Shown here in pieces: positions 28,997-37,877 of a stretch of DNA of 42,398 nucleotides (position 1 is the first letter of the stretch; every line of letters begins with the position of its first letter). The stretch comes from Chalciporus piperatus (lineage: Eukaryota; Basidiomycota; Agaricomycetes; Boletales; Boletaceae), in contig JBBPTG010000208.1 in the NCBI GenBank assembly GCA_038093975.1, positions 1 through 42,398 of the forward strand, read 5' to 3'. The notes under the pieces are model-generated. The model made no database searches, had not been told where the DNA came from, and saw only the letters and a list, made by a program, of their open reading frames with translations. The position numbers were made by a program, and so were the translations under genes.

Positions 28997-30555
28997 CTAC
29001 TGGGCGATCTCGTTGTTGCACGAGGCCCATGCACCTCGACTGCGCTTAGGAAGCTTGTATCTTCTGCTTGATACTCAAACTCCGAGTCCTAGTCGAGTGG
29101 GGAACGGACTCACTTCATTTTCAATTGATCAAAGAACCGATCCGATATCTCCAAGTCAGTACAATTGAGAGTTTCAAAATTCATCTGCAGCCGCAGCGGC
29201 AACTGTTCACGCATTATTGCAATCGTGGCTATGATACTGCTGATTGACCTGTGTTGAGCTAGACAGGGGTTCGGAGCTGGAGTGAACTGCCTTTTAGGAA
29301 AAAAAGATGTGTGGCTCACATTCTTTCGCTTTGCTGGGCTTCCTCAAAATCTCTGCGACACGGAACACCACTTCTTGGGGCACCTTCGCTATTTCCCATC
29401 GTAGGTCCAGTCCGGCTATGATAACGAGAAGATAAATAGACCCTCCACCAACAAGGTAGGCAAATTTCTTCCCGGAGGAGATCCATTCAGAGAAGGTTCG
29501 AGCGGCTGGAGCATTCTTCAGGTGAGCAACATAGGCAGAGTGGATGCCACTGATGGTAGCCCGTGGTGCCATAGAGGACAATAAACTAGTAGTAGCAAGC
29601 GAAGATTGTGAGACTCTTATTTGGGCTTATGCAGAGACTCGGACACACCTGTCACACTTGAACGCCAACTGTATCCACGACAACATGGCGATAAAGCCAC
29701 CTCCGACATCCTTGCTGCGGAGGCTACTAGTAGCACAACGCCGGATGATGTTGGTGAGGTCTCCGGGACCATCGTGTTCAAGGCCTGTCTCGCGAATCGA
29801 TCGTAACCATGCGCGAGGATTATGAGTGGATGATTGGAAAGTTGGCGCAGCAAATTGTGCGAGCAGCGCGTGCACTTGCGTGTCGAGGGATTGGCCTTTC
29901 AAGTCGTGTGGAACGAACCGCAGTTGAGGCTGGCCCTGTGAGGCAGCGGCGTTGTGGGTCGGGTGGCTCGGACTTGGCGGCCTAGAGCGTTGGCCGCGGC
30001 GTCGGCGGTTCGAATGCTGGGCAGGTCTATCGCCTGCCACGGGTGCTTCCTCATCATTGTTTGCCAGTGGCGGCTCTTGATCACGGAGCTCATCCTGATC
30101 ATTGTGTCGAAGGGGTGCTTTCTCACTGGACATGTTGGGCTGTGCGGTTGCAGCCTGAGCCCCATTACTACCTACAGCGGATTCTGTCAGTCAGAGTCTC
30201 GTGTCATCTGTACTACAAAGTCAAATCATACCACTGGTAGTATCAGTTACCAACCCTCGAAGGTATTCTTCAAGTTCACGGCGTTCAAGCTGAGTAGACT
30301 TGCGGCCTTGAGAGGGAGGCAGGGCCCTCAAGCCGTCTAACATAAGGCCGATCTGAGCTGCAGATGCTGTGAAACTGTAGTAGGTCGACATGTAGAATTT
30401 TGAAAGCTTCGGGCCTTTGAAGTTCAAATGAAGTGGTTGGTGAATGAAACTACTATCATGACTCGTGAGCACAGTGGACCCACTGACGCCCACATTCAAG
30501 TGGGCCTGAGCGATGTCTTCAGCAACACGCGGCGGCTGGTTTGCACCAAACAACT
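28997..30555 (-). CDS. Unrecognised basidiomycete protein, five exons, 5' end missing
   Basis: Exons: >30555-30232, 30171-29649, 29585-29320, 29258-29114, 29039-28997. All are GT-AG with continuous phase, about 430 residues. The first block reads LFGANQPPRVAEDI then HQPLHLNFKGPKLSKFYMST and LMLDGLRALPPSQGR. The second has a basic, proline-rich linker (NRRRRGQRSRPPSP) and HALLAQFAAPTFQSSTHNP. The third carries RTFSEWISSGKKFAYLVGGG followed by a hydrophobic SIYLLVIIAGLDLRW helix. The last ends NRGAWASCNNEIAQ. This order of blocks looks familiar from lineage-specific proteins of mushrooms, but I cannot name a function. A stop precedes the first exon in frame (near 30565) and no ATG is available at its edge. 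The 5' part has therefore probably been cut off by the rearrangement next door, making this a likely pseudogene or 5'-truncated gene. Confidence 0.55.
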
Positions 30556-30730
30556 CTCACCCGTTCTTCCAGGTTTTTGCACTGATCATTCATCTCCTTG
30601 TCCGTGACTCATTCCTATCCTACATCTAGACGCACGACGATGGAGGTCTCGCAGGAGCAACAGACAGAGAGTACCCCCACTGGCAACCTGCCGATATTGA
30701 TCATATCGGCAACTAACTTCTCGATAGTTT

Positions 30731-31203
30731 CTATATGAGTCCGAACTCGGTGGTGACCGCGAATCGCTTGCTATCCGGAGAGAAATATGGCAATGCCCGG
30801 TAAGGATACCATGGCCAGTTGCTCCCAGGGTCGAATCGGATGACATGTTTGACTTGCATATCCCCCGCCGCGATCTCCCAGAAGACAAGACACCACTCGT
30901 GACAAGTGGCGAGGAGGTCTTCGTTTGGGGACAATGCAACCTGTCGAACAGGACCATAGGCTTCAAGTTCCTTTGATGCGACAGGCTCTACCACTTCATG
31001 CGTATCCACGCTCCATACTTCCAGATGTTCCCCATCCTCACCAAATGCAAAGATCCTCCCATCTTTAGTGACCACCATGCCCGCGAAACATCGCCTGCTC
31101 TCCATTGAAGTACCCATTTGTGTGCCGTCCGTCGAATTCCAGATCTGCACAGTGCCGTCGTATGACCCAGTGACGATACGGTCATTGGGAAGCCATGGAT
31201 TTT
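30731..31203 (-). pseudogene. WD40-repeat protein fragment (minus-strand piece)
   Basis: The frame reads PWLPNDRIVTGSYDGTVQIW at its 5' edge, then a blade ending HLEVWSVDTHE, another ending CLVFWEIAAGD and a last PYFSPDSKRFAVTTEFG before a stop at 30731. These are WD40 beta-propeller blades of the kind found at the C-terminus of fungal NACHT/WD40 proteins. There is no start codon. At about 31203 it meets another WD40 fragment in the opposite direction. Confidence 0.7.
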
Positions 31204-31530
31204 CGATGTGGAAACTGGTGAAAGGATCCTTGAGCTAGACACGTTTTGGGAAGATGTGACCACCATCAATGCTCTCACATGGTCACTCGATGGAGCTCAA
31301 CTTTTCGGTGGCTACACGCTTCCCGATAACACGGGTAGAATCCGTTGTGTCAGATCTGACACAGGCGAGCCCGCTGGCAAGCCATGCCAGGTTGTGACCA
31401 TGGGTCATATGGGGCATCTGCAGATCTCACCCGATGGCAAGTGTCTCGCAACTGCCAATGGTTTTCAAGTTCTTGATGTCGCGAGAAGTGGCACTCGTAC
31501 GAGTCTTCGCTTTTGGGATATGGATCTTTG
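31198..31530 (+). pseudogene. WD40-repeat protein fragment (plus-strand piece, head to head with the previous one)
   Basis: From the junction the plus strand reads IFDVETGERILELDTFWEDV, then TINALTWSLDGAQLFGGYTL, then GHLQISPDGKCLATANGF and SLRFWDMD. These are further WD40 blades. The frame then runs on into sequence without WD40 character (to 31786). No start or natural end is present. The two fragments together look like one WD40 gene with an internal inversion, the breakpoint being close to CCATGG at about 31193-31198. Confidence 0.65.
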
Positions 31531-31801
31531 GCATTCACACGTTTTGGGAGGGCTGACAAAGAGAGTGTTCGTTTTGTATGTATGTTTAGAGTATGTACAT
31601 CCAAACGAACGGTGCGATGTGATACGAGCACTGGGTGTGAGAACGAGAGAGAGCGGGTGGCAGCGCGTAGCGCTGTCCGGCTCCGAAAAAGAACCTGGGC
31701 TGGAGATGAGCTGCGATCCCATAAATGAGGTGTTCGACGACGCAAGGGGTGAAGCTCGAGCCCAGGGGTTAGGAGGAGAGGGGTAGAGTGCGACTTACTG
31801 G
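31531..31801. other. Spacer between WD40 remnant and recombinase fragment
   Basis: No family is recognised here. An open frame continues from the WD40 piece to 31786 but its codon content does not suggest a conserved protein. Confidence 0.35.
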
Positions 31802-32267
31802 TTAGCGGACAGGGGGTAAGGTGAGTCTGAGAAGTGAATCATGTAGTGCAGGTTGAGCTTGCATATAAGGTGCTAGGACCTGTGCGTGCCGCCTGAGGTA
31901 TTTAAGGAAGGCGTCGCTGGCCCACCTTCCCTTCACTTTCACTACCTCGAAGGGGATGTTGCGCAGGAGGTATTCGAGGGTTGATCCGATGCGAATACCG
32001 TGACCGTTGAGGGGTTTGACGCCGCCTGCTTTCAGGGCGTCGGCGAGAGTGGAGAGGAATTTGGTGCGAGTGAGGGGTTTGAACGATTTCTTGTTCTTGT
32101 ACGCGAAGAGCGGACCGTTTGCAGGTGGGGAGTTAACGGCTAGGTGGTTTGCAAAGGCGGCTTGGGGGTCAGACAGGTCGTCTTGTTTGGCCCAGTTTAT
32201 GTCCTCTCCGCTAGGGGTCGTCTTGGTGCGAGGTAGATGTATGTTGGTGATTTCGATGCCGTTACGG
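31802..32267 (-). pseudogene. Tyrosine recombinase C-terminal fragment (Crypton-like)
   Basis: An open frame without a start codon runs from the LTR edge (RNGIEITNIHLPRTK) to TAA at 31802, about 155 codons. It has the C-terminal catalytic pattern of tyrosine recombinases: HGIRIGSTLEYLL supplies the HxxR pair, GRWASDAFLKYLRRH supplies the W (in the place of the second histidine) and the nucleophilic tyrosine, and YKNKKSFKPLTRTKFLSTLA lies upstream. Such recombinases with no LTRs are known in basidiomycetes as Cryptons or related captured recombinases. The catalytic N-terminal arginine region is missing because the LTR at 32268 interrupts the gene. The matching other half was not found to the right of the retrotransposon block. 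Confidence 0.75.
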
Positions 32268-32811
32268 TGTTACGATCACTCATTCTTTCCTTCTTTGTTA
32301 CCTTGTACTAAGTCCTAGTCGCTGGTTCGAGTCCTGCCTAGGCCTCTCATTTCTTACCTTGCTTTAGTCAGCGAACATTCCTTAATGTTCTTTCACCTTC
32401 CACGCTTCGTCATCGCTGACTCGTATGCTTACCGAGCATGACTCATTCCTATTCGTCATGACTTGTTCTTACATATTCCGACTTGTTCCATGCCTGCCCT
32501 TAACTCGTTTCTTCACTTATATAAACCCTCGAGTTTCCTCCTGTAACCCTAACTTAGACCTACGCAATCTAGCTTGGTCTTTCCTCGTTTCCTTTGAACC
32601 CTCTGAGAGTCACCGTCCCACTCTAGAATGGACGCTAGGCCTTAACGTGGACATCCCATCGTTAGGCTACCTTTGAAACCCTTGTCCTTGACTAGGCTTT
32701 TGCGTCTACGCTTTGACCTACTCGGTACAAGCGTAACAAAAGGTCTAAGTTACCCCTGAAGGCTACCCTCGCTGTAGACCTCCACCATTTCCCAACGACC
32801 TCGCCTCGACA
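32268..32811 (+). repeat. LTR copy A (544 bp), plus orientation
   Basis: It starts TGTTACGATCACTC and ends CCTCGACA. It is near-identical to the reverse complement of 37878-38422. It has a TATATAAA box at about 32520 and a B-box-like GGTTCGAGTCC about 60 bp from its left end. It interrupts the recombinase fragment. It points towards the Gypsy pol gene but is inverted relative to that element's own 5' LTR. Confidence 0.85.
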
Positions 32812-32812
32812 C

Positions 32813-33390
32813 TGTTACGAACGCTCAGTTCCTTATCCTAGTCTTTCCTACACTTCACTACGCTTACTACGTTTCTCTTTCACTTTTGCACTTAGTCGCT
32901 TTCTCTCCCTTTTCTGTTATCTTATCTTATCAAGATCACATCACGTGACCTGCTGACATCAGCTAGGTCTAGCCTTTCGCTTACGTAACGTGGCTGTGCG
33001 TGGCTGTGCACTTTCCCCACTGTCCATGACTCATACCGAGTCACCATGACTCAGACTCTTATTGACTCATTATGACTCACCGTGACTCATACTGACTCAC
33101 GCTGACTCATCTCGCTTCCTAGTCATATACGCTATTGGCTGTTACTCGCCATGACTCATATCTAGTCATACCTAGTTATATAGTTAAGGTTTACTAGTCA
33201 TATAGTTAAGGTTTAGCCACAACATGTACAAACACTGTCAATAGTATATAAACCCGGGTTGACAAGCACTGGCTCCCCAGTCTTGTTCTCCTGGAGTTTC
33301 CTCTTCTTGAACTTCATGGGCCAAGCGCTCCTGCTTGCCTAGTCTGATCCTCAGCTCTAGTTACTGAGTTGATGTGGTTCCACTAGGGCA
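32813..33390 (+). repeat. Second, distinct LTR-like sequence with TATA box and TGACTCA cluster
   Basis: It starts TGTTACGAACGCTCAG one base after LTR A. It has eight TGACTCA motifs between 33027 and 33158 and a TATATAAA box at 33245-33252, followed by a C/T-rich leader (CTTGTTCTCCTGGAGTTTCC). The right limit is uncertain, near GGGCA at 33390. The promoter polarity is plus, opposite to the adjacent pol gene, so it is not a normal 3' LTR for it. Confidence 0.55.
33027..33158 (+). promoter_or_regulatory. Cluster of eight TGACTCA motifs
   Basis: TGACTCA occurs at about 33027, 33047, 33063, 33073, 33083, 33093, 33103 and 33152. This heptamer is the classical site for Gcn4/AP-1-type bZIP activators. 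It lies about 90-220 bp upstream of the TATA box of an LTR, a typical U3 enhancer position. Confidence 0.6.
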
Positions 33391-36300
33391 TGTTGTCTGA
33401 TGATAGCGCTAGCTCTTGATTGAGTTGAGTCGTTTCACTGGCAAGCTCGTGTGAGGCGAGTGCTTCATCTCTGGCAGCAGTGAGGGAGTGAAGGCGAAGT
33501 TCGACAGCGGGTAGAGCGAAGTCAGCGATCACCGAAGGAAGAGGACGGGGTTCATATCCCATCATGAGATAGAACGGAGATTTGCCGGTGACAGAGTGGG
33601 GTCGATGATTGTGTGCAAATTCGGCGTGGGAGATAGAATCAGCCCAGGATATGGGGTTATCTCCACAGTAGATTCGGAGATAGGTTTCTACTTCCTGGTT
33701 GACACGTTCAGTTTCCCCATCGGATTGGGGATGGTAGGCGGTGGAGAGGGAAAGGTCGTATCCAAGGATTCGTCCTAGTTCACGAGCGAACTCGGATGCG
33801 AATTGTGGTCCTCGGTCGCTGATGATTTTGTCGTAAAGACCGAATCTCAGGTAGACTTTGTGGAAAAAGAGGGAGGCAATCCCTTCGGCGGTGACAGTTT
33901 TCTTAGTAGGGCAGAGAATTACCCCCTTTGTAAGCCCGTGGTCGACCACGACCAACAGAGAATCGAAGCCATTGGAAATGGGCAGGTCGGTGATTAGGTC
34001 ACAGGACACTTGCTGGAACGGTTTGGAGCTCTTTGACGGTATGGGCATCAAGGGTGGAGTAGTTGGATGCGTGTTCGCTTTGTTCTGTTGGCAGGTTGCG
34101 CATCCTTCGACATATTTGCGCACAAACTGTGCAAGACCAGGCCACCAGAATTCAGCAGCAACCAGCTGTCTAGTTTTGAGATAACCCGGGTGGCCGGCGG
34201 TGGGGTGATCATGGCAGCGTTGGACGACAGTGCGACGTAAGCTTTCGTCCGGTGGAATGTAAACGCGACCCTGGTAGGTCAGGACACCGTTATTCATCTG
34301 CCAGTCAGCCAGCCGGGATCGGAATGGCGCTGGGATATCGCCGTCAATGGCTTGTAATGCGGTGAGGAGAAACGGGTCATCTTTGGAAAGACTGGAAATG
34401 TGGTTGTTCATGGCGGCGTCGATGACACGGACAAATAGGGAGGGTGGTAGTAGAGTGGTACCCGCATTGTCATCGGCGTTGATGGGAAAGTGATCAGCAC
34501 GCCTAGATAAGGCATCGGGACCGGCGAGGGATGAGCCAGGAACATGAATCATTTTCAGGTCAAAGTCAGCAAGATCGAGGAGCCAGCGGGCTTGCCGACG
34601 GTTTAGATTCTGGGGTTGGCGGAAGTAGGTCAGGTTTTTGTGATCAGTGAAGACTTGGACAGGGAAGGGAGAGCCGTGGAGATAATGTCGCCAGGTTTTG
34701 AGTGCACGGATCACGGCGAGGAGTTCACGATCATAGATATCGTAGTTCCGTTCAGCGTCACCAAAGGATTGGGAGAGGTAGGAACAGGGGTGCCAATCGC
34801 CGTTGGCATCAGTTTGGAGGAGTATACCTCCAGAGGCAAATTTAGAGGCGTCGGTTGCGATGGCGAAGGGTTTGGAAAGGTCTGGGAAGCGTAAGACGGG
34901 TTTCGCCAGGAACATCTGTTTTAGACGGGCGAAGGCATCTTGGCAGGCATTGTTCCAGTCCCATCGATGATCCTTTTTGGTCAGATCGATCAAAGGGCGG
35001 GCGACTAAGGAGTAATTTGGGATAAAGCGTCGATAGAAGTTGGCAAAGCCAAGGAATGAGCGAACTTCTTTGACGGTAGTGGGAATGGGCCATTGAGAGA
35101 TGCCGTCGAGTTTGACGGGATCCATGGCAAGCTCTCCGGGGCGGACGATCATGCCAAGATATTCTACTTCGTTTACGGCGAAGTTGCATTTCTCTAAACG
35201 AAGATGGAGATCTAGCTCTTGCATCCGTTCGAGGACTCGTTGTGTGCGAGCGGTGTGAGTAGCATCGTCGGGAGAAAAGATGAGAAGGTCGTCCATATAG
35301 ATGACAAGCCACCCTTCAGCTATCATGTCTCGAAAAGAGTCGTTCATGAAGCGTTGGAAGGTGGCTGGGGAGTTGTTCAGTCCGAAGAACATCACAGTTG
35401 GTTCAAAGAGGCCTTTGTGGGTGAGGAAAGCGGCTTTCCACTGGTGTCCGTCTTTGATGCGGACATTGTTGTAACCCCATCGCACATCAAACTTGGTAAA
35501 GACTTTGGCGTCTTTCAATTTGTCGACGAGATCCCCGATGAGGGGAAGTGGGTACGCGTCTCGGGTAGTATGTTCGTTGAGATATCGATAGTCTTGGCAA
35601 GGGCGGAGTTTTCCATCTTTCTTCTTGACGAAGAAGAAGGGGGATGCCTGGGGGGAATTGGAAGGACGTATCTTTCCCGTACGCAGGTTCTCTTCGAGGA
35701 AGTCTTCTGTGGCTTTCTTTTCATCCGGGGATAGCGGATAAAGTTTTCCAATTTTAGGGACGAAGGATTCCTTCAGGTTAATCTCGTGGTCATAAACCCG
35801 AGATGGAGGAAGGTGACCAGCGGAGGGTTCATCGAAAACCGAGGCATATCTGGCATATTCTTTTGGGAGGATAGGTTTGGGTTTAGCCAGTTCGGCTGCG
35901 ATTGCGAGTTCAGTAGCTCGGGTAAGGCGAGCGACAACATGATTGGGGACAAAGCGTGAACCGCAACGAATAATGCGGTTTAGGGTATGGTTTTCGTAAG
36001 CGCGGTTAAGAAAGGTGGATTCGGTTTCAGAGTCCAGGTAGTCATAGAGTTGTTGATCGACTTCCGGGGTTACATAAGAGTGTCGAGGAGGAGGGGTAGG
36101 TCGAGTGAAGAGTTGGTCGTTGGCTTTACAGGCTGCAGCATGTATGGTATACAACTTCTTTGACTCGTCGATGGACTCCGACAGCGACAGGGTACGTCGG
36201 CGCCAATCGATGGTTGGATTAGCTTTTTCAAGCCATGGGAGTCCTAGGATGACGTTCTCGTTTCCGCAATTCATGACGTGGAAGATTACTTCTTGTGCGA

Positions 36301-36535
36301 TTCCTTCGATGTCAAGGAAGAGAGTGGTGGTAAAGAGTATCATCCCGCTTTTGTTTGCGGTCTGGTCGACGTTTCGGACTCGAATAGGGGTTTCAAGTCG
36401 AGTAGTGGGGATTCGATTTCTTCGTATAAAGCCCCAGTCGATACAGGAGATGTCTGCGCCGCTATCAATGAGGGCGTGGGTTTCGACGGCTTTCATCGTG
36501 TGCGAGGGAACGATAATCTGTATGGGAATTTGCAT
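33383..36535 (-). CDS. Ty3/Gypsy pol: protease, reverse transcriptase, RNase H, integrase
   Basis: This is a continuous polyprotein of 1050 codons from an ATG at 36535; the same frame is open further upstream to about 36614. Domains in order: aspartic protease (HALIDSGADISCID), reverse transcriptase (FDVRWGYNNVRIKDGHQWK, FFGLNNSPATFQRFMN, VIYMDDLLIFS), RNase H (FAIATDASKFASGG, RNYDIYDRELLAVIRAL, VFTDHKNLTYF), integrase HHCC finger (HDHPTAGHPGYL and CATCQQNK), and the integrase core with D, D and E in CDLITDLP, ISDRGPQFASEF and YHPQSDGETERVNQEVE. No stops are seen, so it is young or selected. The C-terminus ends abruptly after TAARDEALASHELA with an unrelated tail, lacking the usual GPY/F and chromodomain region; the element's 3' end has been lost. 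It is in the -1 frame relative to gag. Confidence 0.93.
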   Translation of the reverse strand: MQIPIQIIVPSHTMKAVETHALIDSGADISCIDWGFIRRNRIPTTRLETPIRVRNVDQTANKSGMILFTTTLFLDIEGIAQEVIFHVMNCGNENVILGLPWLEKANPTIDWRRRTLSLSESIDESKKLYTIHAAACKANDQLFTRPTPPPRHSYVTPEVDQQLYDYLDSETESTFLNRAYENHTLNRIIRCGSRFVPNHVVARLTRATELAIAAELAKPKPILPKEYARYASVFDEPSAGHLPPSRVYDHEINLKESFVPKIGKLYPLSPDEKKATEDFLEENLRTGKIRPSNSPQASPFFFVKKKDGKLRPCQDYRYLNEHTTRDAYPLPLIGDLVDKLKDAKVFTKFDVRWGYNNVRIKDGHQWKAAFLTHKGLFEPTVMFFGLNNSPATFQRFMNDSFRDMIAEGWLVIYMDDLLIFSPDDATHTARTQRVLERMQELDLHLRLEKCNFAVNEVEYLGMIVRPGELAMDPVKLDGISQWPIPTTVKEVRSFLGFANFYRRFIPNYSLVARPLIDLTKKDHRWDWNNACQDAFARLKQMFLAKPVLRFPDLSKPFAIATDASKFASGGILLQTDANGDWHPCSYLSQSFGDAERNYDIYDRELLAVIRALKTWRHYLHGSPFPVQVFTDHKNLTYFRQPQNLNRRQARWLLDLADFDLKMIHVPGSSLAGPDALSRRADHFPINADDNAGTTLLPPSLFVRVIDAAMNNHISSLSKDDPFLLTALQAIDGDIPAPFRSRLADWQMNNGVLTYQGRVYIPPDESLRRTVVQRCHDHPTAGHPGYLKTRQLVAAEFWWPGLAQFVRKYVEGCATCQQNKANTHPTTPPLMPIPSKSSKPFQQVSCDLITDLPISNGFDSLLVVVDHGLTKGVILCPTKKTVTAEGIASLFFHKVYLRFGLYDKIISDRGPQFASEFARELGRILGYDLSLSTAYHPQSDGETERVNQEVETYLRIYCGDNPISWADSISHAEFAHNHRPHSVTGKSPFYLMMGYEPRPLPSVIADFALPAVELRLHSLTAARDEALASHELASETTQLNQELALSSDNMP

Positions 36536-36609
36536 AGAGCGCTTTCGCGATTTTACAAGTACAGGTGCACACGTGATTGGGGAAGCTTGCGTCGGCAGAG
36601 CTTCCCGGT

Positions 36610-37623
36610 CTAAAAACCCTTTGTGACAAAGGCTATTTTACGAACGGTGGTTTCGTCCTCATCATCTATCTCGATCAGCGAGGGAATTTCTTCCTCAACC
36701 TTCTGAACCTTCTTCGGGGTTTTCTGGTTCGAGGAGAACTCTGGGCAAGCGTTGGACCGATGTCCAGCTTTCCTGCAGCGGAAGCAGAGCCCTTTCTCCT
36801 GGCAGCGTTTCCGCTCTTCAGGAGTGAGTTTGGAGATACGGATGACGTCGACGTCCATGGCATTGGGGTCCCTGGCAGGGGTAGAGTGGTTGGTGGAGGA
36901 GAACGGACGGAATGGCTTGGCAGGGTTGCGATTACGATTCGCGATTTCATTGGCGTGTTCCCATTGGGTCTGGAACTGGGTAGTGCGTTTGTACCAATCC
37001 TCAATCGTGGTAGGGACAGTGTCCATGCTGTTGACTCGTCTCATGAGGGAGACGGGTATGCCTGCGGAAAAGTATCCGATTAGGACATTGTTATCGGTGA
37101 TGCCTGATAAGGCGACTTGATTCTGGAAACTCGAAATGAATTCTGGGAGGGAGGGAGAATGCTCTCCATTCTTGAGAGGTTTCATTCGTTTGGTGGAGAG
37201 CCAGGCGACGGCGTTTCCTACGGTGTCGTGGTGTTTGAATGCGGTTTCGAAATCAGTGATAAACTGAGCCCAGGTTCCCATTGTGACTGTGGCGCCGGTG
37301 ATGGCCTTGCGGCGGAAGGTGGCGGCCCAAGTGGCTGCTGATCCTTTGGACATGTAAGATAGCGCAAAGGCGATCTTCTTGGGGTCGGTGTTGTATACGT
37401 CACCATTGACAGTGAGATAGAATTGGATGGAATTCATCCAAGCAGTGCTCTTTTCAAAGGAGCCATCAAAGGCGTCTGGGGCTCCGATGCGGAGTTCAGT
37501 GGGTTTGGAGGACGACATGGGGTTTACAAAGGTAGGGGGTATCTGATACGCTCCTGGTGCAAATGCGGGTGCGGGAAGGGAAGGAGTGGGGAAAGCTGGG
37601 GTTCGTGGGGGAGCAGGCGACAC
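36610..37623 (-). CDS. Ty3/Gypsy gag (capsid and zinc knuckle)
   Basis: The frame runs to TAG at 36610. The first ATG is at 37518 (MSSSKPTELRIGAPDAFDGS). Proline-rich coding sequence is open further upstream, almost to the LTR, without an ATG, so either 37518 is the start or a non-AUG start is used. Capsid-type signatures include FDGSFEKSTAWMNSIQFYL, SYMSKGSAATWAATFRRKA and LPEFISSFQNQVALSGI. A CCHC zinc knuckle (CFRCRKAGHRSNAC) binds RNA. The C-terminal acidic EEEIPSLIEIDDEDE precedes the stop. GGGTTTT immediately before the TAG is a canonical -1 slippery heptamer, and pol continues in the -1 frame. Confidence 0.9.
   Translation of the reverse strand: MSPAPPRTPAFPTPSLPAPAFAPGAYQIPPTFVNPMSSSKPTELRIGAPDAFDGSFEKSTAWMNSIQFYLTVNGDVYNTDPKKIAFALSYMSKGSAATWAATFRRKAITGATVTMGTWAQFITDFETAFKHHDTVGNAVAWLSTKRMKPLKNGEHSPSLPEFISSFQNQVALSGITDNNVLIGYFSAGIPVSLMRRVNSMDTVPTTIEDWYKRTTQFQTQWEHANEIANRNRNPAKPFRPFSSTNHSTPARDPNAMDVDVIRISKLTPEERKRCQEKGLCFRCRKAGHRSNACPEFSSNQKTPKKVQKVEEEIPSLIEIDDEDETTVRKIAFVTKGF
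36613..36619 (-). promoter_or_regulatory. Candidate -1 ribosomal frameshift site G GGT TTT
   Basis: On the minus strand the gag codons are AAG GGT TTT TAG. The heptamer GGGTTTT fits X-XXY-YYZ in the gag frame and abuts the stop codon. A -1 slip enters the pol frame (GFLDREALPTQAS), which stays open to 33383. Confidence 0.7.
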
Positions 37624-37877
37624 AGGGAACTGTGGAGCTCTTCGGGAAATTGGGGTCGGTGACGGTGGTGTTGGTGACCTTGGGATGGTTACAGCTGAGG
37701 AAAATTCGTGGGAGAGGTGAAGGGTTTCTTCTTGTTCCTCTTGGGTGGTGATTGGTTCGTCGTAAAGATCTGCGGTGTCGTAGGGGTTAGAGGGATCTTC
37801 CTCTTCAGGTGAGCCTGAGTCAGAAGATTCGGGGTTCTGTGGATTAGCGGTCTCTCGTGGGGGGCCCCAACGAGAGG
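37624..37877 (-). other. Gag leader / 5' internal region of the Gypsy element
   Basis: This is the sequence between the inner LTR edge and gag. On the minus strand it is open in the gag frame and encodes an acidic, proline-rich stretch without ATG. A strong hairpin (CTCTCGT...ACGAGAG with a GGGG/CCCC core) lies at 37852-37876, directly at the LTR edge where a primer-binding site would be expected. No clear tRNA-complementary PBS was recognised. Confidence 0.45.

Noticed and set aside
36105..37751. Plus-strand frames of 80-173 codons opposite gag and the start of pol
   Set aside because: They are shadows of the retrotransposon polyprotein on the other strand.
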